DNA of 25,816 bases from contig JAGREZ010000156.1 of assembly GCA_020446285.1 (NCBI GenBank), forward strand, positions 1-25,816, written 5' to 3'. The stretch is from Geminicoccaceae bacterium. GTDB lineage: Bacteria; Pseudomonadota; Alphaproteobacteria; Geminicoccales; Geminicoccaceae. Shown here piece after piece: positions 8,163 to 16,537 of the stretch. The stretch's first letter is position 1. Each line of letters opens with the position of its first letter. The notes under the pieces are model-generated. The model was given only the letters and a program-made list of their open reading frames with translations. It was not told the origin of the DNA and searched no databases. A program made the translations under genes and the position numbers.

Positions 8163-9418
8163 TTTTCCTTGGCCTTTCGTTTCTCTCCAGCCCGGCGGCG
8201 GACGATGTCCTCGCCGAGGAAATGCCCGCCACGCTCGGCTTTGGTCGCCAGATAGGCGTGATTGTGCGGATTGGCGGCGAAGGCGTGGGGAACTCGCTCG
8301 ACCACCTCGATGCCATGTTTCTGGATCATCGACACCTTGGCGGGATTGTTGGTCAGCAGTCTGATGCGTCCGATACCGAGCTGTTGCAGCATGATCGCCG
8401 GCATGAGCCAGTCGCGCTCGTCGGCGAGAAAACCCAGATGCTCGTTCGCCTCGATCGTGTCGAGCCCCTCGTCCTGCAGCCTGTAGGCATGCAGCTTGTT
8501 GACGAGGCCGATCCCGCGACCCTCCTGCGCCAGATAGAGGATGATGCCCGAACCCTCCTCGGAGATCCGCCGGATCGCGCCATCGAGCTGGTCGCCGCAG
8601 TCGCAGCGCAGCGAGCCGAGCAGGTCGCCGGTGAAACAGGAGGAATGCAGGCGGCAGAGAGGCGGGGGCGCATCCGCGCCGGTCCCGACATCGCCGATGC
8701 GGATGGCGACATGCTCGATTCCGCTGAAGCCGGCGCGAAAGGCGACAAGCGTGGCGTTCTCGGCACCGCGCATGGGCAGGCGCGCCTCGACCACGGGGCG
8801 CACGCTGCGGGCCTGTGCCTCGCGAAAGCCGAGCACGTCCTCGACGGAGATCCCGGCTCCGTCATCGCTGGTCTGTGTCTCGATCAACGCCGCCGGCAAC
8901 AGGCCGGCGAGCTTGCAGAGTTCGATGGCGGCAGCATCGGTAGCGTTTCCACGACCCGCCGACGCCAGCATGCGCCCGAGTTCGTCGCGTTCGCTGCTGC
9001 TCGCGATCCAGCGGATGATCTCCGCGGGGTCGTCGGACGGGGCGAGATCGATTACGCATGCGCCTCTGCCGTGACCGGATTCGACCGGATGAACGGAGCG
9101 TCGCCGTTCGCTCGCGGTCATGCGCCGCGAGCGCAGGCCCGATGGCAGGACGAGGCGTCCCTTGCGTCCGAGCGGACCACGGGGACAGAGTTCGAGCGCG
9201 CGTATGGCGGTATCGCCGCCGATGGGGACGGGCGAGCCCGCACGGATCCGGCAGATGGCCAGTTCCACCCGTTCGAGCAAGGCGCGCGCCTGCGCTTCGA
9301 GGGCCCCCGGCGGATCGAACGCGGACAGGATCTTTCGCGGCCTGCCGCGATCCGGGGAATGGTTCGAATCGTCAGTCTTCATGCGTGCAGAAATAACCGA
9401 CAAGCGCTTGTTTCCCAT
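8159..9418 (-). CDS. ribA: GTP cyclohydrolase II with long N-terminal extension
   Basis: Catalyses the first step of riboflavin synthesis, opening GTP to a diaminopyrimidine phosphate, formate and pyrophosphate. The C-terminal ~200 residues are a clear RibA domain: zinc ligands in LHSSCFTGDLLGSLRCDCG, the GTP-binding and catalytic EGRGIGLVNKLHAY, and LTNNPAK near the end. The N-terminal ~200 residues are not a recognisable DHBP synthase (RibB) domain; similar extended forms are common in alphaproteobacteria, and the role of the extension is unknown. The start is uncertain: TTG 9463, ATG 9418 (AAAAGA upstream) and ATG 9382 are all in frame. I took 9418. The gene overlaps alaX by 4 bp, and no other rib gene is nearby. 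No FMN riboswitch was recognised in the leader. Confidence 0.9.
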   Translation of the reverse strand: MGNKRLSVISARMKTDDSNHSPDRGRPRKILSAFDPPGALEAQARALLERVELAICRIRAGSPVPIGGDTAIRALELCPRGPLGRKGRLVLPSGLRSRRMTASERRRSVHPVESGHGRGACVIDLAPSDDPAEIIRWIASSSERDELGRMLASAGRGNATDAAAIELCKLAGLLPAALIETQTSDDGAGISVEDVLGFREAQARSVRPVVEARLPMRGAENATLVAFRAGFSGIEHVAIRIGDVGTGADAPPPLCRLHSSCFTGDLLGSLRCDCGDQLDGAIRRISEEGSGIILYLAQEGRGIGLVNKLHAYRLQDEGLDTIEANEHLGFLADERDWLMPAIMLQQLGIGRIRLLTNNPAKVSMIQKHGIEVVERVPHAFAANPHNHAYLATKAERGGHFLGEDIVRRRAGEKRKAKEK

Positions 9419-9541
9419 TCTTTTGATGACGTGTTCGTAACGCGGGATGCCATTTTTCGGCAATCGGGTTTACAGACCGACTGGCATTCTCTAGCCCTAG
9501 GAGGCGAATAACGGTTCGAACAGCCTCAGCCGGCCTGACGT

Positions 9542-9573
9542 ACGCCTGATTCCACGTCAACGCGTACAGGCGT
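9542..9573. promoter_or_regulatory. Inverted repeat in the ribA/potA-like divergent promoter region
   Basis: ACGCCTG (9542-9548) and CAGGCGT (9567-9573) form a perfect 7-bp dyad with an 18-bp spacer. It lies in the gap between two divergently transcribed genes and upstream of the ABC transporter operon. The geometry would suit a dimeric regulator, but no specific family can be assigned. Confidence 0.3.
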
Positions 9574-9617
9574 GCAGTGTATGCTGGGTGTTCGGAGCGT
9601 GCGCAACAAGAACAGCA

Positions 9618-10724
9618 ATGGGCGATACAACGATGGCAGAAAACGGGACCGCGTTCGTTCGATTCGTTGACGTTCAGAAGAGTTACGACGGCGAGACGCT
9701 GGTCGTGAAGAATCTCAATCTCGACATAGCCCAGGGCGAATTCGTCACGATGCTGGGTCCGTCCGGTTCCGGCAAGACCACCTGCCTGATGATGCTCGCC
9801 GGCTTCGAGACCGCCACCCATGGCGAGATCTTCCTCGACGGTACGCCGATCAACAACGTGCCTCCGCACAAGCGCGATATCGGCATGGTGTTCCAGAACT
9901 ATGCGCTGTTCCCGCACATGACGGTGGCCGAGAATCTCGCCTTTCCGCTGCAGGTGCGCAAGCTGTCCCGCGGCGAGACCGAGGACCGGGTCAAGAAGGC
10001 CCTCGACATGGTCCAGCTCGGTGAATTCGGCGCGAGACGCCCGGCCCAGCTGTCCGGTGGCCAGCAGCAGCGTGTGGCGCTCGCCCGCGCGCTCGTGTTC
10101 GAACCCAAGCTGGTTCTCATGGACGAACCGCTCGGCGCGCTCGACAAGCAGCTGCGCGAGACCATGCAGTACGAGATCAAGCATATCCACGAATCGCTCG
10201 GTGTGACAGTCGTCTATGTCACCCATGACCAGACCGAGGCATTGACCATGTCCGACCGGGTGGCGGTGTTCAATGACGGCATCATCCAGCAGCTGGCACC
10301 GCCCGTCGACCTCTACGAGCAGCCGGAAAACTCGTTCGTCGCCCAGTTCATCGGCGAGAACAACAAGCTCTCGGGCCGCATCGCGTCGGTCGAGGACAAT
10401 GTCTGCGTCGCCGAGGTCGCGGGATCGACGGTCCGCGCGCTCGCGGTCAATGTCGGTGGTGCGGGCGAGGCGACGACACTCTCGCTGCGGCCCGAACGCG
10501 TGTTCATCGAGCCCGACGAAGGAGCGCTTCCCAACATCTTCGAGGCGAAGGTCAAGGAGCTGATCTTTCTGGGCGATCACGTCCGCACGCGGCTCGATGT
10601 GTGCGGAAACGACGAGTTCATCGTCAAGGTTCCCAATGCCAGCGGGCATGTTCATCTCAGGCCGGGCGCGACCACACGGGTCGGCTGGCAGATCGAGGAT
10701 TGCCGCGCGCTCGACGCGGCATGA
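9618..10724 (+). CDS. ABC transporter ATP-binding protein, polyamine type (PotA-like)
   Basis: The ATPase of a binding-protein-dependent importer, peripheral to the inner membrane. Over 368 residues it shows Walker [10 protein letters not shown] (47-55), Q-loop [11 protein letters not shown], signature LSGGQQQR, Walker B LVLMDEP, D-loop GALD and H-loop VTHD. A C-terminal TOBE-type regulatory domain follows (about 280-368). It resembles PotA/PotG of spermidine/putrescine systems. GTG 9588, ATG 9618 and ATG 9633 are possible starts; none has a strong ribosome site, and I prefer 9618. It leads a four-gene unit with a binding protein and two permeases downstream. Confidence 0.93.
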   Translation: MGDTTMAENGTAFVRFVDVQKSYDGETLVVKNLNLDIAQGEFVTMLGPSGSGKTTCLMMLAGFETATHGEIFLDGTPINNVPPHKRDIGMVFQNYALFPHMTVAENLAFPLQVRKLSRGETEDRVKKALDMVQLGEFGARRPAQLSGGQQQRVALARALVFEPKLVLMDEPLGALDKQLRETMQYEIKHIHESLGVTVVYVTHDQTEALTMSDRVAVFNDGIIQQLAPPVDLYEQPENSFVAQFIGENNKLSGRIASVEDNVCVAEVAGSTVRALAVNVGGAGEATTLSLRPERVFIEPDEGALPNIFEAKVKELIFLGDHVRTRLDVCGNDEFIVKVPNASGHVHLRPGATTRVGWQIEDCRALDAA

Positions 10725-10725
10725 T

Positions 10726-10749
10726 GCGCCCTTTCCCGTGATCGGGCGC
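10726..10749 (+). other. Intercistronic hairpin between ATPase and binding-protein genes
   Basis: GCGCCC (10726-10731) and GGGCGC (10744-10749) are perfectly complementary around a 12-base loop, starting one base after the ATPase stop codon. No U-run follows, so it is not a normal intrinsic terminator. In many ABC operons such a hairpin protects the segment's mRNA or attenuates flanking genes, which would allow excess binding protein. The role here is inferred. Confidence 0.4.
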
Positions 10750-10795
10750 TCGCGTCCCTCCGACGCAACTCTCCCCCAACCCGAAAGGAGGAACG

Positions 10796-11896
10796 ATGAT
10801 TCCGGGCAAACATTCAATTGCCATCGCCGCGAGCATTCTCGCTCTCTCGGCGACCGCTGCGAGCGCTGCCGATGTGGAGCTCAACGTGGTTTCGTGGGGT
10901 GGTGCCTACACGCGCAGCCAGCTCAATGCCTACCAGAAGCCCTACATGGCCGAGCATCCCGAAGTTCAGCTGAACTCGGTCGACTATAGTGGCGGCCTTG
11001 CCGAGGTCCGTGCCCAGTCCGAGGCCGGCAACGTGACCTGGGATCTGGTCGACACGCTCCTTGCCGATGCGATCACCGGCTGCGACGAGGGCCTTTTCAT
11101 GCCCATCGACGTGGACACCGATCTCGATCCGGCACCCGACGGCACGCCGGCGAGCGAGGATTTTCTCGAGGGCACGCTTCTGTCGGAATGCTTCATTCCG
11201 CAGATCATCTATTCGACGGCCTTCGCCTACCGGACCGACGCCTTCCAGAACGGCGAACAGCCCTCGACGATGGCTGACGTGTTCGACCTGGAGAAGTTCC
11301 CGGGCAAGCGCACCCTGCAGAAATCGCCGATCAACAATCTCGAATGGGCGCTGATCGCCGATGGCGTGCCGGTGGACGAGGTGTATGACGTGCTCGACAC
11401 GCCCGAGGGCAAGGACCGTGCGTTCGCCAAACTCGATTCCATCAAGGGCGATGTCATCTGGTGGACCGAGGGTGCCGTTCCGGCCCAGCTTCTCGCCGAT
11501 GGCGAGGTGGTGTTCGGCACCGGCTACAACGGTCGCCTGTTCGCGGCGATCGAGGAAGAGGGGCAGCCGCTGGCGATGATCTGGGACGGTCAGGCCATGG
11601 ATATCGACGGCTGGGCCATTCCCGCCGACGGTTCCAACATCGAGGAAGTGAAGAAGTTCCTCCGCTTTGCGACCGACACCCAGCGCCTCGCCGATCAGGC
11701 CAAGTGGATCTCCTACGGCCCGGCACGCAAGAGCTCGCTGCCGCTGGTGGACAAGCATGCGGAACTCGGCATCGACATGGGACCGCACATGCCGACCCGA
11801 TATGCCGACCAGGGCTTCCTGATCGACTTCGAATGGTGGGCCGACAACAAGGACGCCATGAACGAGCGTTTCAACTCATGGCTCGCCAGGAGCTGA
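10796..11896 (+). CDS. Periplasmic solute-binding protein of polyamine-type ABC transporter (PotD-like)
   Basis: A 366-residue secreted binding protein. A classical Sec signal peptide (basic start, hydrophobic 8-20, cleavage probably after ASA at 22-24) precedes a mature protein beginning ADVELNVVSWGG. The mature part follows the PotD/PotF-type fold: an ExxxxF-like substrate cleft with WDLVDT, then YNGRLFAAIEEEG and WAIPADGSNIEEVKKFL in the C-terminal lobe. It probably delivers a polyamine or related cationic amine, but the ligand is inferred from family. A very strong AAAGGAGG ribosome site is positioned just before ATG 10796, consistent with high expression. Confidence 0.92.
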   Translation: MIPGKHSIAIAASILALSATAASAADVELNVVSWGGAYTRSQLNAYQKPYMAEHPEVQLNSVDYSGGLAEVRAQSEAGNVTWDLVDTLLADAITGCDEGLFMPIDVDTDLDPAPDGTPASEDFLEGTLLSECFIPQIIYSTAFAYRTDAFQNGEQPSTMADVFDLEKFPGKRTLQKSPINNLEWALIADGVPVDEVYDVLDTPEGKDRAFAKLDSIKGDVIWWTEGAVPAQLLADGEVVFGTGYNGRLFAAIEEEGQPLAMIWDGQAMDIDGWAIPADGSNIEEVKKFLRFATDTQRLADQAKWISYGPARKSSLPLVDKHAELGIDMGPHMPTRYADQGFLIDFEWWADNKDAMNERFNSWLARS

Positions 11897-11928
11897 ACGA
11901 CGCGTTCGATTGACGGAACCGGGACAGG

Positions 11929-13194
11929 ATGAACGACATGGCCACCGCACCTGCTGACACTGTCATGCGAACGGTCGACGGCACACCGCTCAAGGTGAGC
12001 CTGAGGCGGGCGATGCGACGGCGCAAGCTGGCGGCGCTCGGTCTGGTGATGCCGCTTTTTGTCTTCATCCTGTTCTCGTTCATCCTGCCGATCGCCGACA
12101 TGCTGTTCCGCAGCGTCGAAAATCCGCAGGTCGTCACGATCATGCCGGAGACGACGGCGGCGCTGCAGGGATGGGACGGCAACGAGGTTCCTGACGAGGC
12201 GGTGTTCGCGGCGCTGGTGGCGGATCTCGTCGCCGGCAGCGAAAGTCGCGAGATCGGCAAGGTCGCGACGCGTCTCAACTACGAAATCAGCGGCATGCGC
12301 GGCCTGATCATGAAGTCCGCCCGTCGCGCGGACCGGCTGGAGGCTCCCTACAGGGAAGCGCTGATCGATCTCGACAAGGACTGGAACGACATCTCGGTCT
12401 GGAAGCTCATCCAGCGCGAGGGCGCACCGTTTACCGCATCCTATTATCTTTCCGCCATCGACATGCGTTACGACGATTCCGGAGAGATCGCGGCGCAGCC
12501 CACGGATCGCCAGATCTATGTCACCCTGTTCCTGCGCACGCTCTGGATCAGCCTGCTGATCACCTTCATGACGCTGCTGCTGGGCTTTCCGGTCGCCTAT
12601 CTTCTGGCGACCCTGCCGCTCAAATACAGCAATCTCCTCATGATCATGGTGCTGCTGCCGTTCTGGACGTCACTGCTCGTGCGCACCACATCGTGGATCG
12701 CCATGCTGCAGCAACAGGGTGTCCTGAACGATCTGCTCGTCTGGAGCGGGCTCGTTTCCGACGACGGGCGTCTGGAACTCATGCACAACCAGACCGGCAC
12801 GGTCGTCGCCATGACCCACATCCTTCTGCCATTCATGGTGCTGCCGCTCTACAGCGTGATGCGCACGATCTCGCCATCCTTCATGCGTGCGGCCCAGTCG
12901 CTGGGGGCGCCGCGCTTTCTCGCGTTCTGGCGGGTCTATGCACCGCTGACCCTTCCGGGTGTCGGCGCCGGTGCCATTCTCGTCTTCATACTGGCGATCG
13001 GCTACTATATCACGCCGGCACTGGTCGGCGGTACCTCGGGCCAGCTCATCTCGAATTTCATCGCCTATCACATGCAGAGTTCGCTGAACTGGGGTCTGGC
13101 CGCGGCCCTCGGTTCCATCCTGCTCTCCTGTGTGCTTCTGCTCTACTACATCTACAACCGCATCGTCGGCATCGAGAACATGAAACTGGGGTAG
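11929..13194 (+). CDS. ABC transporter permease (PotB-like) with long periplasmic insert
   Basis: An inner-membrane permease of 421 residues. TM1 is at about 36-56. An unusually long soluble stretch of roughly 140 residues follows, predicted periplasmic and rich in charged residues. Five further membrane segments start near residue 200. The EAA loop contacting the ATPase is visible as MRAAQSLGAPRFLAFWRVYAPLTLPG. E. coli PotB is about 275 residues and lacks the insert; a longer subfamily with it is common among alphaproteobacterial polyamine-type transporters. ATG at 11929 abuts a GGACAGG sequence; ATG at 11938 gives better spacing and is an alternative. It starts 33 bp after the binding-protein gene. 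Confidence 0.92.
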   Translation: MNDMATAPADTVMRTVDGTPLKVSLRRAMRRRKLAALGLVMPLFVFILFSFILPIADMLFRSVENPQVVTIMPETTAALQGWDGNEVPDEAVFAALVADLVAGSESREIGKVATRLNYEISGMRGLIMKSARRADRLEAPYREALIDLDKDWNDISVWKLIQREGAPFTASYYLSAIDMRYDDSGEIAAQPTDRQIYVTLFLRTLWISLLITFMTLLLGFPVAYLLATLPLKYSNLLMIMVLLPFWTSLLVRTTSWIAMLQQQGVLNDLLVWSGLVSDDGRLELMHNQTGTVVAMTHILLPFMVLPLYSVMRTISPSFMRAAQSLGAPRFLAFWRVYAPLTLPGVGAGAILVFILAIGYYITPALVGGTSGQLISNFIAYHMQSSLNWGLAAALGSILLSCVLLLYYIYNRIVGIENMKLG

Positions 13195-13198
13195 AACC

Positions 13199-14047
13199 AT
13201 GGCACTGCCGACCTATGCAAGTCCCGTCGAGCGCGTCTGGCACTATGCGTTTCACATCATCTGCGCGCTGATCTTCCTGTTTCTGATCGCGCCGATTCTC
13301 GTGATCATTCCGCTGAGTTTCAATGTGGAGCCCTATTTCACCTTCACATCGGGCATGCTCGCATTCGATCCCGAAGCCTATTCGCTGCGCTGGTATCGCG
13401 ACTTCATCAACAATCCGCAGTGGATCCACTCGATCGAGAACAGTGTCTTCATCGGCATCGCCTCGACGATCCTTGCCACCGTGCTCGGTACCGTCGCGGC
13501 TCTCGGGCTCTCGCGGCCGGAAATGCCGTTCCGCAACCTCTTCATGGGCATTCTGCTCTCGCCGATGATCGTACCGCTGATCATCTCCGCGGCGGGCATG
13601 TACTTCTTCTACTCCAACATCCATCTCGCCCAGACGCATCTCGGCATCATCCTCGCGCACACCGCGCTGGGCACGCCGTTCGTGGTGATTACCGTGACGG
13701 CGACACTGGTCGGTTTCGATCACAGCCTGACCCGTGCCGCCGCCTCGCTCGGTGCCGATCCCACGACGACGTTCTTCAAGATCATCATGCCGCTCATCCT
13801 GCCCGGTGTCGTTTCCGGGGCGCTCTTCGCCTTCATCACGAGTTTCGACGAGGTGGTGGTGGTGCTGTTCCTTGCCGGGTTCGACCAGCGGACCATCCCA
13901 AGGCAGATGTGGGCCGGAATCCGCGAACAGATCAGCCCGACGATTCTCGCGGTGGCGACGCTTCTCGTCCTGATCTCCATCATGCTGCTGGCAACGGTGG
14001 AACTGCTTCGCCGGCGAAGCGTGCGCATTCGCGGTATCGTCGAGTGA
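13199..14047 (+). CDS. ABC transporter permease (PotC-like)
   Basis: The second inner-membrane permease, 282 residues, with six predicted membrane segments (first at about 20-42). The EAA loop reads TRAAASLGADPTTTFFKIIMPLILPG. Normal length for the PotC/PotI group. It starts 5 bp after the stop of the first permease, so the two are surely co-translated to form a heterodimeric channel. It ends the transporter unit; the next gene is cheY, 195 bp on. No strong terminator was found after it. Confidence 0.94.
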   Translation: MALPTYASPVERVWHYAFHIICALIFLFLIAPILVIIPLSFNVEPYFTFTSGMLAFDPEAYSLRWYRDFINNPQWIHSIENSVFIGIASTILATVLGTVAALGLSRPEMPFRNLFMGILLSPMIVPLIISAAGMYFFYSNIHLAQTHLGIILAHTALGTPFVVITVTATLVGFDHSLTRAAASLGADPTTTFFKIIMPLILPGVVSGALFAFITSFDEVVVVLFLAGFDQRTIPRQMWAGIREQISPTILAVATLLVLISIMLLATVELLRRRSVRIRGIVE

Positions 14048-14173
14048 ACCACGCGCGGCATCGCCGCATGACCGAAAGGCCGCCAGTCGGGCCGTTGGCC
14101 TCCTGACCGGATGGTTTTCGACGGTTCCGGATCGTGCCGGTGTGCGCTTGATCCGGTTGCCGGCAGGAACCCG

Positions 14174-14205
14174 TTAACTTCCCGCTAATGTTTTGCCTGC
14201 ATAAC
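14174..14205 (+). promoter_or_regulatory. CtrA-like box and -10 upstream of cheY
   Basis: TTAA (14174-14177), seven bases, then CTAA (14185-14188) match the alphaproteobacterial CtrA site TTAA-N7-TTAA at seven of eight positions. CATAAC (14200-14205) could be the -10, putting the box across the -35 region as at CtrA-activated promoters. The start codon of cheY is 38 bp beyond. CtrA control of motility and chemotaxis operons is well known in this class; binding here is inference. Confidence 0.5.
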
Positions 14206-14242
14206 GGAAGCCAAATGGCGCCCCAATCCGAGGCAGGATCAC

Positions 14243-14608
14243 ATGGCAAAACGTGTTCTCGCTGTCGACGACAGCAAGACCATGCGGGATATGGTTTCGT
14301 TCACCCTCAAGGGAGGCGGGTACGAGGTCGTGCTGGCGGAAGACGGTCAGCAGGCATTCGAGATGTCGGATCGCGAGCGTGTCGATCTCGTCATCACCGA
14401 CGTCAACATGCCGCGCATGGACGGCATCGCGCTGACACAGAAGCTGCGCACCAAGGCCGACTATCGCTCCACCCCGATCCTCATCCTCACCACCGAGAGT
14501 GACCAGGCGATGAAGGACAGGGGGCGTGCTGCCGGAGCTACCGGGTGGATCGTCAAGCCGTTCACACCCGACAAGCTCATCCAGGTGGTCAGGAAAGTCT
14601 GCGGATAG
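14243..14608 (+). CDS. cheY: Chemotaxis response regulator CheY
   Basis: A 121-residue single-domain receiver protein. All catalytic positions are present: acidic pair D9/D10, phosphoacceptor D53 (VDLVITDVNMPRMDG), switch T84 and K105 (VKPFTP). W102 replaces the usual switch aromatic Y106 of E. coli CheY. Phosphorylated by CheA, it would bind the flagellar motor switch or act as a phosphate sink; alphaproteobacteria often have both kinds and this window has only one. ATG at 14243 has GAGGCAGGA upstream. It opens the chemotaxis operon, 15 bp before cheA. Confidence 0.95.
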   Translation: MAKRVLAVDDSKTMRDMVSFTLKGGGYEVVLAEDGQQAFEMSDRERVDLVITDVNMPRMDGIALTQKLRTKADYRSTPILILTTESDQAMKDRGRAAGATGWIVKPFTPDKLIQVVRKVCG

Positions 14609-14623
14609 GCGGCGGGTTTCGCA

Positions 14624-16537
14624 ATGGCCACTGAAGACGATTTCCGCAGCGCCTATTTCGACGAATGCGCCGAACTGGTCGAGGAGCTGGAAACGGGGTT
14701 GACCGCCCTCGACGAGGGCGATCGCGACCGCGATGTGATCGACGCCGTTTTCCGGGCGGTCCATTCGATCAAGGGCGGTGCCGGCATGTTCGCGCTCGAT
14801 GATCTGGTGCGGTTCGCGCACAGCTTCGAGACGACGCTGGACATGGTTCGCGACGGTGCGCTGACGCTGGACAAGGGAAATATCCGTCTCTTCCTGCAGG
14901 CGGCGGACATGCTGAGCGCGCTGGTCGATGCGACACGCGATGGCGAGGAGCTGCCGCTCGCACAGGCTGGCATCATCAGCGCGTCGCTGGAGGCACTCGC
15001 GACCGGCGGGGTCGACGGGCCACCATCCACCGGTCATCCGACTGGGAACGACGACGAGGTGGGCGACTTCTTCGATGCTCCGCCGGATCCCGCGGACACC
15101 GGCGAGGGGGAGGGTTTCGGTTTCTTCGGTGATCCGCAGCCATCGTCCGCGGATGCGGTTCCGGCAGCGGAGGTCGCCGTTTCGGGTGACGGACGAGGCA
15201 GCGATGATGATGCGGGCTGGGGCCTCTTCCTGGATGAAACGAGCCCGGTACAGACCGCTGCATCCGCGCCGCCGGCCGGAGGCGAATCCCGGCGCAGGCC
15301 GGCAAGGGGAGCGGCCGGCAACCAGTCGATACGCGTGGATCTCGACAAGATCGACAGTCTCGTCAACCAGGTCGGCGAACTCGTCATCACCCAGGCGGTC
15401 CTCAAGCAGCAGGCCACCGACCTGCCGGTGGAACGTTTCGCCGGACTGATCCAGGGGCTCGAGGATCTCGCCTTGCAGACACGCGAACTGCAGGAAAGCG
15501 TGATGGCCGTCCGGGCCCAGCCGGTGAAATCGGTGTTCTCGCGCATGCCGCGTCTGGTGCGTGAACTGGCTCAGGCACTCGGGAAGGAGGCGCGTCTGGT
15601 GCTGAGCGGCGAGGCGACCGAGGTGGACAAGACGGTCATCGAGGAGCTCGCCGATCCGCTGACGCACATGATCCGCAATTCGATGGATCACGGCCTCGAG
15701 ACACCCGCCGAACGATGCGCCGCCGGCAAGCCGGCGGCGGGTACGATCCATCTGGGTGCCGAGCAAAGGAGCGGCCGGATCCTCATCACCGTCAGCGACG
15801 ACGGGCGCGGAATCAACCGCGAGCGCGTGCTCGAGAAGGCGCGCGCGGGGGGTATCGTCGCCGGCGATGCGGTCCCGTCGAACGAGGATATCGACCAGAT
15901 GATCTTTGCACCCGGCTTTTCGACCGCGGCCGCGGTCTCGGACGTATCCGGCCGCGGTGTGGGCATGGATGTGGTCAAGCGCAAGATCCAGGATCTGGGC
16001 GGCCGGATCAGCATCTCGTCGATGCCCGGACAGGGCACGCGGTTTACCCTGATGCTGCCGCTGACGCTCGCGGTGCTCGACGGCATGATCGTGCGCGTCG
16101 GGCAGGAACGCTACATCATACCGATCAGCGCCATCGTCGAGAGCTTGCGGCCGCGCGCCGGCGATATTCATGTCCTGCCGGGCGGTGCGACGGTGATGCA
16201 GATGCGCGGCACCTGTCTGCCACTCGTCTTTCTCTGCCACCGGTTCGGAATTGCCGATGCCCGTACGGATCCCGGCGAGGCGCTGGTGATTGTCGTGGAG
16301 ACCGAGGATGGCGGTGCAACCGGCGTCGTGGTCGACGATCTGATCGGCCAGCAGCAGGTGGTCATCAAGAGTCTGGAGACCAACTACCGGCGGGTGGACG
16401 GTGTTGCCGGTGCCACCATTCTCGGCAACGGCCTCGTGGCGCTCATTCTCGATGTCGATGCGCTGAAGGAGCTTTCGGACAATGGCGCCTGCACAGGCCG
16501 CTCTTCCCTTCTTCTCGAGTCCAGCGAGGTCCATTGA
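14624..16537 (+). CDS. cheA: Chemotaxis histidine kinase CheA
   Basis: The array kinase, 637 residues, which autophosphorylates and passes phosphate to CheY and CheB. Domains in order: P1 Hpt (about 1-110, phospho-His H47 in AVHSIKGGAGMFAL); an acidic linker in place of a globular P2 (about 130-230); P3 dimerisation from IRVDLDKIDSLVNQVGEL; P4 HATPase with N box HMIRNSMDHGLE and G boxes DDGRGINRERV and GRGVGMDVVKRKI; and P5 CheW-like at the C-terminus. The linker has repeated Phe-containing acidic motifs (DFFDAPPD, GFGFFGDPQ, WGLFLDE) that may dock response regulators. ATG at 14624. Its TGA overlaps the cheW ATG by one base. Confidence 0.97.
   Translation: MATEDDFRSAYFDECAELVEELETGLTALDEGDRDRDVIDAVFRAVHSIKGGAGMFALDDLVRFAHSFETTLDMVRDGALTLDKGNIRLFLQAADMLSALVDATRDGEELPLAQAGIISASLEALATGGVDGPPSTGHPTGNDDEVGDFFDAPPDPADTGEGEGFGFFGDPQPSSADAVPAAEVAVSGDGRGSDDDAGWGLFLDETSPVQTAASAPPAGGESRRRPARGAAGNQSIRVDLDKIDSLVNQVGELVITQAVLKQQATDLPVERFAGLIQGLEDLALQTRELQESVMAVRAQPVKSVFSRMPRLVRELAQALGKEARLVLSGEATEVDKTVIEELADPLTHMIRNSMDHGLETPAERCAAGKPAAGTIHLGAEQRSGRILITVSDDGRGINRERVLEKARAGGIVAGDAVPSNEDIDQMIFAPGFSTAAAVSDVSGRGVGMDVVKRKIQDLGGRISISSMPGQGTRFTLMLPLTLAVLDGMIVRVGQERYIIPISAIVESLRPRAGDIHVLPGGATVMQMRGTCLPLVFLCHRFGIADARTDPGEALVIVVETEDGGATGVVVDDLIGQQQVVIKSLETNYRRVDGVAGATILGNGLVALILDVDALKELSDNGACTGRSSLLLESSEVH

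Noticed and set aside
6232..8316. 694-codon minus-strand open frame across the MBL and alaX genes
   Set aside because: It runs antisense to the MBL gene and out of frame through alaX, both with intact motifs; the translation is Arg/Pro-rich low-complexity.
9419..9617. FMN riboswitch upstream of ribA
   Set aside because: The conserved multi-helix FMN element sequences are not present on the minus strand here.
9372..10817. 481-codon minus-strand open frame opposite the ABC ATPase
   Set aside because: It is antisense to a gene with all ABC motifs; no recognisable domain.
14174..16534. 786-codon open frame on the minus strand opposite cheY/cheA
   Set aside because: It lies antisense to two clear chemotaxis genes and its translation shows no family features; it is a GC-rich third-position shadow.
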